Below, in pieces: positions 1 through 4,900 of a DNA stretch of 5,644 nucleotides. Position 1 is the stretch's first letter, and the number at the start of each line of letters is the position of its first letter. The stretch spans positions 1-5,644 of the forward strand of contig JASLAV010000372.1 of NCBI GenBank assembly GCA_030146905.1. The letters are read 5' to 3'. The notes under the pieces are model-generated. The model did no database searches. It worked only from the letters and a program-made list of their open reading frames with translations, and was not told where the DNA came from. Origin of the DNA: Lentzea sp. (GTDB lineage Bacteria; Actinomycetota; Actinomycetes; Mycobacteriales; Pseudonocardiaceae). A program made the translations under genes and the position numbers.

Positions 1-270
1 ATGACCGTCATGCGCCAGCGGATGACGAACCCGCCGCCGGACAACCCCGCGTCCCTGCGGGCGCACTCGGGACGGGAGTGGCTCGTCGTCCTCTCCGGCA
101 CGGCGGTGCTGCTGCTGGGCAACCGGCGGTTCCGCGTGGAGGCCAACCAGGCCGCCGAGTTCCCGACGATGCTGCCGCACGCGATCGGCACGGCCGGCGG
201 TCCGTGCGAGATCCTCGGCATCTTCGACCGCGAGGCCCGGCGCGGGCACAACGCCGACAAGAAGGGCTGA
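1..270 (+). CDS. Cupin-domain protein, probably the C-terminal part of an XRE-cupin transcriptional regulator (5' end cut by window)
   Basis: The 89 visible residues form a small beta-barrel cupin. A motif-1-like stretch runs from His22 (AHSGREW) through Glu26 to the Gly of VLSGTAVLLLG, and a motif-2-like stretch is AAEFPTMLPHAIG with His60. The pattern HxGxEWLxVLSG, then RxRxEAxQAAEF, then PHAxG, then CEILGIFD, is the usual C-terminal sensor cupin of small actinobacterial XRE regulators, which carry an N-terminal helix-turn-helix of about 60-70 residues. That helix-turn-helix is not in the window, and the text begins in mid-domain style, so the gene most likely starts upstream and the ATG at base 1 is internal. 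If base 1 were the true start, this would be a stand-alone cupin. One of the two usual motif-1 histidines is missing, so ligand or metal binding may be altered. It ends 90 bases before the methyltransferase gene on the same strand and could regulate it; that is inference. Confidence 0.75.
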   Translation: MTVMRQRMTNPPPDNPASLRAHSGREWLVVLSGTAVLLLGNRRFRVEANQAAEFPTMLPHAIGTAGGPCEILGIFDREARRGHNADKKG

Positions 271-324
271 TCTTGCGCGGGCGGCAGCGCCGGAGCCGAC
301 CGTCTTGCTGAACACGCAAGTGAT

Positions 325-360
325 CGTGCACCTGGCGCACGGCCGACCTACGTTGGCCGC
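325..360 (+). promoter_or_regulatory. Predicted leaderless promoter of the methyltransferase operon
   Basis: A TACGTT box at 349-354 fits the actinobacterial -10 pattern TANNNT. Transcription starting about 7 bases after it would begin at the A of the ATG at 361. No Shine-Dalgarno sequence precedes this ATG, which agrees with a leaderless mRNA. No good -35 hexamer is present; GTGCAC at 326-331 has the right spacing (17 bases) but poor similarity to TTGACA. A short inverted repeat, CGTGC (325-329) and GCACG (337-341), covers the -35 region, and CGGCC (340-344)/GGCCG (355-359) brackets the -10 box. These arms are only 5 bp in GC-rich DNA and may be chance. Confidence 0.45.
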
Positions 361-1107
361 ATGAACGATCACGGACATGGCCACGGCCACGGTCATGGGC
401 ACGGGCACGGGCACGGCCACGACATTGACCAGGCGGAGATCCTCGACCTGGACGCGCAGCTCCTGGCCGAGCACACGGCGTCCATCATCGACTGGCTGCC
501 CGTCGGCGACCCCCGCCACATCGTCGACCTGGGCGCCGGCACCGGTGCGGGCACGTTCGCCCTGCTGACCGCGTTCCCCGAAGCGCGGGTGACCGCCGTC
601 GACGCCTCGGTCGACCACCTCCAACGCCTCCACGACAGGGCCTGCGAGCTGGGCTTGGACGGCCGCGTCCACCCGGTTCAGGCCGACCTCGACGCCGGCT
701 GGCCTGACCTCGGCGCCCCCGACCTCGTGTGGGCGTCGGGCTCCCTGCACCACCTGGCCGACCCGGACCGGACCCTGCGCCAGGTCCACGACGCGCTCGG
801 ACCCGATGGCGTGCTCGCCGTCGTGGAGATGGCCGGCATGCCGAACTTCTTCCCGGAGAGCCAGGTCGAACACGACGAGCGCCTGCCCCATCGCGGCGCG
901 GACTGGGGCCCGATGCTCACCAGGGCCGGGTTCACCGTCGAGGCGGACCGGACCGTGACCGTCCACATCGAACGGTCCGCGGCGGTCGAACGGTACGCAC
1001 GGGTGGTTCTGCAACGCCTTCTCGACCCCGGGGCGGTCGAACAGGCCCTGCGCCGCGACGACCTGGCGCTGCGCACCGAGCGGAACGTCTGGGCGGCGAG
1101 GAAATGA
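361..1107 (+). CDS. Class I SAM-dependent methyltransferase with N-terminal His-Gly repeat
   Basis: The 248-residue protein has a Rossmann-type methyltransferase fold. Motif I is VDLGAGTGAG (55-64), which binds S-adenosylmethionine. Asp81 (AVDAS) ends strand beta-2 and should contact the ribose. ADL (108-110) is the motif II region, LHHLADP (129-135) is the loop typical of Methyltransf_11/25-type enzymes, and GVLAVVEM (150-157) is strand beta-5. The C-terminal part (about 160-248) ends in a beta-hairpin-like RTERNVWAARK. Residues 4-20 are an (HG)8H run that could bind Ni, Zn, Co or Cu, as His-rich tails do in metallochaperones such as HypB and SlyD. My recollection is that His-rich N-termini recur in related actinobacterial methyltransferases. 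The ATG at 361 is chosen because it precedes the repeat and sits on a predicted leaderless promoter. The stop codon overlaps the next gene (ATGA), so the two are translationally coupled. The substrate is unknown; it is probably cytosolic. Confidence 0.88.
   Translation: MNDHGHGHGHGHGHGHGHGHDIDQAEILDLDAQLLAEHTASIIDWLPVGDPRHIVDLGAGTGAGTFALLTAFPEARVTAVDASVDHLQRLHDRACELGLDGRVHPVQADLDAGWPDLGAPDLVWASGSLHHLADPDRTLRQVHDALGPDGVLAVVEMAGMPNFFPESQVEHDERLPHRGADWGPMLTRAGFTVEADRTVTVHIERSAAVERYARVVLQRLLDPGAVEQALRRDDLALRTERNVWAARK
370..420 (+). repeat. Hexameric CAY-GGN repeat encoding (His-Gly)8-His
   Basis: Seventeen consecutive codons alternate His and Gly (residues 4-20). The glycine codons use GGA, GGC, GGT and GGG and the histidines use both CAC and CAT. 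This mixture suggests the peptide is retained by selection and is not a very recent slippage product, although the last units (CACGGG repeated) are more uniform and could still change in copy number. Confidence 0.9.
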
Positions 1108-2177
1108 GCCACGACGAGTTCCACGAGGCCAGGTGGGACGAGATCGCGGGCGCCAACGGCAAGGCCAAGGTGGTCGCCAAGGGCACGGTCTCCGGCCCTC
1201 GACCCCAGGTCCTGCCGGGCATTCCCGGACAGTGGCACGTCGACGAGGCGGGTGCCCTGGTCCACAGGGCGAACGGCGCGCCCACCGAGGTGCGGGGCAT
1301 GCTCGAACTCCCGGACGGACGCGTGGCCCTCGCGGGCGGCGCCGACGGCTACTACGGCGTGGTCGTCATGGACCACAAGGCCTTGGAGCGGTCGGGTCTG
1401 CTCGGCATCCACACTTACCCCCACGACCCCGGCTGGGTCTTCGAGGGCGAGATCCGCGCCGCGCCGGAGGACCGCCGCGTCGACGTCGAACACCTGACCA
1501 CACCACGCCACACCGAACCGGTCAGGGCGCCGGTCGACCTCGTCGTCACGATCGACGGCACCGAGCACGTGCTGACCGTCATCGAGACCATGCCGGGCCA
1601 ACGGCTCGTGGTCTTCACCGACGAGACGAGCGGTACCGAGACGCCGGGCATCGGCCGCTGGCTGAACCTGCCGCTGCTGGAACCCGGCAGCGGGGTGACC
1701 GTCGACTTCAACCAGGCCACCCTCTCGCACCACCACCTGGCGCCCGCGGTGTTCACCTGCCCGCTGTCACCGCCAGGCAACCACCTCCCCGTCCGAGTCG
1801 AAGCAGGAGAACGCGCTCTCATGTACGACCTCAAGGCCAAGGCCGCCACCTACCTCCGCCACCTCGAGAACAGGGAGTGGGCGGACGCGCGGACGATGTG
1901 CTCGGACGACGCCACGGTCTGGCACAACGACGGCAAGGGCGACGCGCCGATCCAGGACAACATCGACGGCATGGCCGCGCAGATCGAGCCCATCGAGTCG
2001 ATGCGCTACGACATCACCCGGCAGTTCCACCAGCAGGACGAGGTCCTGCAACAGCACGTCGTGAACGTGGCGATGAAGGACGGCGGGCAGTTCAGGCTCG
2101 ACGCCGCCGTGTACTTCCGCTTCGAGGACGGGCTGATAACCCGCATCGAGGAGTACGCCTGCATGCCGCAGGGGTAG
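1104..2177 (+). CDS. DUF1684 domain fused to SnoaL/NTF2-like domain
   Basis: The start is the ATG of the ATGA overlap with the methyltransferase stop. GAGGAA (1098-1103) abuts it too closely to be a normal ribosome binding site, so translation probably depends on coupling. The product has 357 residues. Residues 1 to about 237 look like DUF1684, whose hallmarks appear at VVFTDETSGTETPGIGRWL (169-187), VDFNQA (200-205), TCPLSPPGNHLPV (218-230) and EAGER (233-237). Residues about 240-355 read as a SnoaL-like NTF2 cone fold: KAATYLRHLENREWADARTM, then DDATVWHNDGKG, and the terminal strands AVYFRFEDGLITRIEEY (335-351). The function of DUF1684 is unknown; SnoaL-like domains bind small hydrophobic ligands or act as cyclases or isomerases. 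Where DUF1684 proteins commonly have NPPCAYSP before the conserved TCPL, this one has LSHHHLAP. No signal peptide or membrane segment is seen. The DUF1684 assignment is from motif recall and is firmer in its second half than in residues 1-140. Confidence 0.82.
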   Translation: MSHDEFHEARWDEIAGANGKAKVVAKGTVSGPRPQVLPGIPGQWHVDEAGALVHRANGAPTEVRGMLELPDGRVALAGGADGYYGVVVMDHKALERSGLLGIHTYPHDPGWVFEGEIRAAPEDRRVDVEHLTTPRHTEPVRAPVDLVVTIDGTEHVLTVIETMPGQRLVVFTDETSGTETPGIGRWLNLPLLEPGSGVTVDFNQATLSHHHLAPAVFTCPLSPPGNHLPVRVEAGERALMYDLKAKAATYLRHLENREWADARTMCSDDATVWHNDGKGDAPIQDNIDGMAAQIEPIESMRYDITRQFHQQDEVLQQHVVNVAMKDGGQFRLDAAVYFRFEDGLITRIEEYACMPQG

Positions 2178-2242
2178 AACGGGCGGGTGGAGGTTCGAGG
2201 TGTGGCGCGAGCCGATCCGTTTTCACCCGGATGTGCACCTTT

Positions 2243-2257
2243 TTGCTCTTCGAGCAA
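2243..2257. promoter_or_regulatory. Candidate operator: TTGCTC-TTC-GAGCAA inverted repeat
   Basis: A perfect 6-bp inverted repeat with a 3-base centre lies 4 bases upstream of the predicted -10 box of the XRE regulator gene, about -31 to -17 relative to the predicted transcript start. Binding here would block RNA polymerase. XRE regulators usually bind such short dyads and repress themselves, so autoregulation is a reasonable inference. A short hairpin in RNA is less likely because the site would precede the transcript start. Confidence 0.45.
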
Positions 2258-2261
2258 GCCC

Positions 2262-2273
2262 TAGCGTCGAGGA
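2262..2273 (+). promoter_or_regulatory. Predicted leaderless promoter (-10 box) of the XRE-DUF397 unit
   Basis: TAGCGT at 2262-2267 matches TANNNT and ends 6 bases before the ATG at 2274, so transcription would start at or next to the start codon. GAGGA (2269-2273) touches the ATG with no spacing and cannot work as a normal Shine-Dalgarno there. No good -35 box is visible; the region 2239-2244 is a T-run. The 96-base gap 2178-2273 contains no other gene. Confidence 0.45.
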
Positions 2274-3122
2274 ATGGCCACGACCACTCCCTCCACCGCC
2301 TACAGCCGGGACCTGGGCGATGAACTGCGCCGGTTGCGCGAGACCTGCACCGGGCTGACCGGCGCCGCGCTGTCGGTCCGCCTCGGCTGGGACCCGAGCA
2401 AGCTCTCGACGATCGAGACCGGCAAGTACCGCGCCAGCGAGATCGACCTCGTGCAGTACCTGTCCATGTGCGGCAAGGACATCGACTTCTTCGAGGACTT
2501 CAAGCGGCGCTACCGGTACGCGTTCGAGGAGTACATCGTGCAGGTGTCGGACAACCTGCGCACGCTCGCGATGGCCGAGGCCACGGCGACGACGATCACC
2601 AGCTACGACGCGCAGGCGATGCCAGGTCTCGTGCAGACGCCCGAGTACGCCGACGGCCTGTACCGGATGGGCGGGTACGTCGCCGAGGAGCGGATCTCGA
2701 CCGTGGTGCAGTTCCGCATGGACCGCCAGGCGATCCTGCGGCGGCATGACCGGCCGGACTGCCTGTTCTACATCCATGAGCACGCATTGCGGACGCGGGT
2801 CGGCGATGACCGGGTCATGGAGGCCCAGTACGCCAGGTTGCTGTTCAGGCAGCACAGGATCCGGATCGTGCCGGTGGACGCGGCGCTGGTAGCTACCAGC
2901 TGTGTCCTGTGGGAGTACGAGAAGGCGTTGCCGGTGGCGTTCACCTCGACCGACCTGGCGAAGGTGTTCGTGCAGGATCCTGGCGCCATCGCACGGACTC
3001 GGCTGCTGTTCGACCGTTTGGCCGAGGTCGCCTTGGATGAGGAACAATCGCGGAGCAAGCTGGCGGAGTACGTCGGCCGACCGCGAGAGGACTTCGATGC
3101 CCCAGGAACGCGCATGGCGTAA
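2274..3122 (+). CDS. Scr1-like XRE-family transcriptional regulator (HTH plus DUF5753)
   Basis: This is a 282-residue cytosolic DNA-binding regulator of the type often named Scr1-family antitoxin-like regulator. The N-terminal helix-turn-helix spans about 13-66: LRRLRE (18-23), the first HTH helix in TGAALSVRLGW (29-39), and the recognition helix in DPSKLSTIETGK (40-51). Residues about 95-265 match DUF5753, with the characteristic segment ITSYDAQAMPGLVQTPEYAD (108-127) and later IHEHALRTRVGDDRVM and VVQFRMDRQAIL. The length is normal for the family. It is followed by a DUF397 gene that overlaps its 3' end by 26 bases; XRE-DUF397 pairs are a well-known actinomycete arrangement. Some are described as toxin-antitoxin-like, and others (the WhiJ group) affect development and antibiotic production. 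The ATG at 2274 is the only sensible start, since no other Met precedes the HTH. Codon use near the 3' end (GTA, TTG, GCT, AGC) is somewhat less GC-extreme than in the flanking enzymes, compatible with a separate history. Confidence 0.92.
   Translation: MATTTPSTAYSRDLGDELRRLRETCTGLTGAALSVRLGWDPSKLSTIETGKYRASEIDLVQYLSMCGKDIDFFEDFKRRYRYAFEEYIVQVSDNLRTLAMAEATATTITSYDAQAMPGLVQTPEYADGLYRMGGYVAEERISTVVQFRMDRQAILRRHDRPDCLFYIHEHALRTRVGDDRVMEAQYARLLFRQHRIRIVPVDAALVATSCVLWEYEKALPVAFTSTDLAKVFVQDPGAIARTRLLFDRLAEVALDEEQSRSKLAEYVGRPREDFDAPGTRMA
2885..2900. repeat. Perfect 16-bp palindrome inside the XRE gene
   Basis: GCTGGTAGCTACCAGC is its own reverse complement with no spacer. It lies in codons 204-209 of the regulator (ALVATS) and uses codons uncommon for this genome (GTA, GCT). 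It could be an intragenic operator or a cruciform-forming site, or be chance. Confidence 0.35.
3085..3091 (+). promoter_or_regulatory. Ribosome binding site of the DUF397 gene
   Basis: GAGAGGA lies 5 bases before the ATG at 3097, within the coding sequence of the upstream XRE gene. It fixes the start of the short DUF397 protein and shows that this frame is translated despite the 26-base overlap. Confidence 0.7.
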
Positions 3123-3270
3123 GAGCAGCTACAGCGGCGCGACCGAGGACGACAACTGCGTCGAAGTCTCCCTGTCCGGTGACGCCCTCGTCCGCGACTC
3201 GAAGAACCCCTCCGGAGGCGTTCTGACCTTCAGTTCGACCGCCTGGGAAAATTTTCTCGCGAACCGTTGA
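3097..3270 (+). CDS. DUF397 small protein, partner of the XRE regulator
   Basis: The 57-residue protein shows the DUF397 signature along its whole length: WRKSSYSG (7-14), NCVEVS (20-25), LVRDSKNPSGGVLTF (31-45) and AWENFL (49-54). DUF397 proteins are nearly always next to a DUF5753 XRE regulator. In the Scr1/Scr2-type pair of Streptomyces the DUF397 partner is described as the toxin-like member whose action is countered by the XRE protein; in developmental loci it may act as a modulator of the regulator. The start at 3097 is supported by a well-placed GAGAGGA and by the family beginning shortly before the Trp-Arg-Lys-Ser motif. The gene overlaps the end of the XRE gene by 26 bases in another frame, so the two are translationally coupled. 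The last codons (GAA AAT TTT) are strikingly AT-rich for this genome. Cytosolic; no membrane segment. Confidence 0.93.
   Translation: MPQERAWRKSSYSGATEDDNCVEVSLSGDALVRDSKNPSGGVLTFSSTAWENFLANR
3247..3256. repeat. AT-rich palindrome at the 3' end of the DUF397 gene
   Basis: GAAAATTTTC is a perfect 10-bp palindrome with eight consecutive A/T bases, rare in this GC-rich DNA. It covers the Glu-Asn-Phe codons of the DUF397 gene and lies 72 bases before the flavoenzyme start. It might be a protein-binding site or promoter-associated AT element for the next gene, but this is only suggestive. Confidence 0.3.
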
Positions 3271-3315
3271 ACCGCCGCCCGTCCCACCACGTGTACCCGC
3301 CGAACGAACGGGAAC

Positions 3316-3322
3316 GAGGGGG
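3316..3322 (+). promoter_or_regulatory. Ribosome binding site deciding the flavoenzyme start
   Basis: GAGGGGG precedes two in-frame ATGs. It is directly against the first (3323) but about 6-7 bases from the second (3329), a normal spacing. This favours initiation at 3329, giving MADEK as the N-terminus. Confidence 0.6.
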
Positions 3323-3328
3323 ATGGTC

Positions 3329-4900
3329 ATGGCAGACGAGAAGACGGTGCTGATCGGCCGCTGTGGCCCGACGGTGATGCTGCCCAAGCAGGGCAGCAAG
3401 ATCGTTCCGCTCCGCCGGTCCACCCCGCTGCGGGTGGACGTGGCGGGCGGCGGCCCCGTCGGACTCGCCTACGCCTGCACGCTGAAGTCGCTGCTGGGGG
3501 ACCAGGTCTCGATCCGCGTCCACGACCGCCGCTGGACGCGCCGCGGCGACCGCGTCGTGTGGCGGGGTGCTGCCGAGGGCAACAACCGCCGCGAGCAGGT
3601 CGTGACACTGCAGTCCAACGTGTGGGCCGCTCTGCCGGAGGCCGTGCAGCAGCGCCTGTTCGTGCCGGGCAAGTTCTCCGAGATGTGGCCGCTGGGCCCG
3701 GACTCGCCCGCGTCCAAGGGGCGTCCGCGCAACATCAAGATCCGCTGGATCGAGGACTGCCTGCTCGACATGGCCCAGGACGTCTACGGCATCGAGGTCG
3801 TCCCCGCCGCCTACGAGAAGCCGGCGAGGTGGGACGGCGTGCACGTCCTCGCCATCGCCGACGGCGCCCGTTCCGCGACGCGCGACTCGCTGAAGGAGCA
3901 CTTCGGCACGCCGAGCCGTGAGCTGTTCTCGGTGGACGGTTCGCCGCTGGACGAGCGGGTGCTCGGCATCCGCGTCACGGCCAAGGTGCCCGACGAGCAC
4001 ACCGTGCCGCTGACCGTGGCGCAGAACAGGTTCCTCTTCAACTCGCTCGGTGGCGGCTTCATCAACATGCGCCTGACCGCGGAGGAGGCCTCCGAGATCG
4101 TGGCGCTCGGCGAGAGCGGGCCGGTGGCGTGCATCGGCAAGTTCGGCTGCTCGATGCGCCCCGACAACGGCCGCTTCGTCTGCGACCGCCACCGCGCCGT
4201 GTTCAAGCCGTCCGTGGACCGCCTGTCGTTCCTGTGGCCGCGGATCCTCGACGGCCTGCGCTTCTTCGGCGTGGGCGTGGCCGACGTCGTGGGCATCAAC
4301 TCGTTCACCCTCGGCATGCAGCAGATGTCGAAGTTCACCGCGCAGATCGCCCCGTCGACGTTCGGCTTCCTGCTCGGCGACGCCGCCAACTCGCTGCACT
4401 TCTGGCCCGGCCGCGGCCTGAACACGGGCCTGAAGAGCGCGCTGTCGCTGGCCGTGAACCTGCAGAAGCGCTGGCGCGGCAAGCCTTTCCGCGCCGCCGA
4501 CTTCGCCGCGCACGAGGGCGTCATGCAGCAGCTGCAGTACCGCGAGAAGTCCCGCGCCTGGACCACCATGCTCATGCCCGACTCCGAGGGCACGCCGCGC
4601 GGCATCGAGGACCGCATCCGCGAGGGCCTGCAGGGCCCGTACGACCGCAACGCGCTCGTGAAGGCGCTGTTCGAGCGCGTCCTGGAGATCAAGAAGCGGC
4701 TCGGCGACCGGATGGGCTCACTTGCCACCGACGAGTGGTACTACGGCCGGATCAACGCCATGGACGCCCGCACGTTGAAGGTCATGGTCGAGTCGGGGGC
4801 GTGGATCACGCGCGAGATCGGCGGCGAGGAGGTCGAGATCCCGTCGGCCGAGGTCAAGGCCGTCGAGCCGGTCCGCCGCGGGTTGTCGCTGGTCAGCTGA
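3329..4900 (+). CDS. FAD-dependent oxidoreductase, group A flavoprotein monooxygenase-like
   Basis: The 523-residue protein binds FAD through a GxGxxG-type Rossmann motif, VDVAGGGPVGLAYA (36-49). RVHDRRW (63-69) ends the second strand, and Asp66 could contact the ADP ribose. A DG-like motif follows at AIADGARSATRDSL (175-188). The GD motif region is FLLGDAANSLHFWPGRGLNT (347-366), where the Asp binds the FAD ribityl/pyrophosphate part and GRGLNTG resembles the GQGxNxG loop. This order is that of class A flavin monooxygenases, including the kynurenine 3-monooxygenase and MICAL-type branch, which use NAD(P)H and O2 to hydroxylate substrates. A non-hydroxylating oxidoreductase is possible. Two parts are not typical: 35 residues before the FAD motif (TVLIGRCGPTVMLPKQGSK...) and a charged helical C-terminal region of about 140 residues. 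No transmembrane segment is evident. The ATG at 3323 is an alternative start. The gene follows the DUF397 gene by 58 bases on the same strand with no terminator seen, so cotranscription is possible. The substrate is unknown. Confidence 0.85.
   Translation: MADEKTVLIGRCGPTVMLPKQGSKIVPLRRSTPLRVDVAGGGPVGLAYACTLKSLLGDQVSIRVHDRRWTRRGDRVVWRGAAEGNNRREQVVTLQSNVWAALPEAVQQRLFVPGKFSEMWPLGPDSPASKGRPRNIKIRWIEDCLLDMAQDVYGIEVVPAAYEKPARWDGVHVLAIADGARSATRDSLKEHFGTPSRELFSVDGSPLDERVLGIRVTAKVPDEHTVPLTVAQNRFLFNSLGGGFINMRLTAEEASEIVALGESGPVACIGKFGCSMRPDNGRFVCDRHRAVFKPSVDRLSFLWPRILDGLRFFGVGVADVVGINSFTLGMQQMSKFTAQIAPSTFGFLLGDAANSLHFWPGRGLNTGLKSALSLAVNLQKRWRGKPFRAADFAAHEGVMQQLQYREKSRAWTTMLMPDSEGTPRGIEDRIREGLQGPYDRNALVKALFERVLEIKKRLGDRMGSLATDEWYYGRINAMDARTLKVMVESGAWITREIGGEEVEIPSAEVKAVEPVRRGLSLVS
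4893..4900. other. Palindromic TCAGCTGA carrying both convergent stop codons
   Basis: The flavoenzyme (+) ends in TGA at 4898-4900, and the phosphotransferase frame (-) ends in TGA read from the complement of 4893-4895. Both lie in one perfect 8-bp palindrome, so the two genes overlap tail to tail by 8 bases and no intergenic terminator can exist between them. Confidence 0.85.

Noticed and set aside
276..300. GC-rich segment after the cupin gene as a terminator
   Set aside because: Only a 4-bp stem can be drawn and there is no T-tract.
729..1103. In-frame extension of the DUF1684-SnoaL gene upstream of 1104
   Set aside because: The extra residues are Arg/Pro/Gly-rich and overlap the methyltransferase; the ATGA overlap at 1104 gives a normal protein start.
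1563..1572. AGCACGTGCT palindrome
   Set aside because: Ten-base palindromes are expected several times by chance in a window this size and it lies in ordinary coding sequence.
678..1736. Long minus-strand open frame opposite the methyltransferase and DUF1684 genes
   Set aside because: Low-complexity composition with no family motif; it is the GC-rich antisense shadow of two well-supported + strand genes.
2215..2244. Possible terminator: ATCCG...CGGAT stem followed by a T-run
   Set aside because: The stem is only 5 bp with an 8-base loop, and the T-run starts 8 bases after it; too weak to call.
2973..2988. Adjacent palindromes CAGGATCCTG and TGGCGCCA
   Set aside because: Short restriction-site-like palindromes expected by chance in GC-rich coding DNA.
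2223..3047. 274-residue minus-strand open frame opposite the XRE regulator
   Set aside because: The + strand frame has clear HTH and DUF5753 motifs; the antisense product resembles nothing known.
3230..4513. 427-residue minus-strand open frame opposite the flavoenzyme
   Set aside because: Composition rich in Arg, Ala, His and Val, typical of antisense frames in GC-rich DNA; the + strand carries intact FAD motifs.
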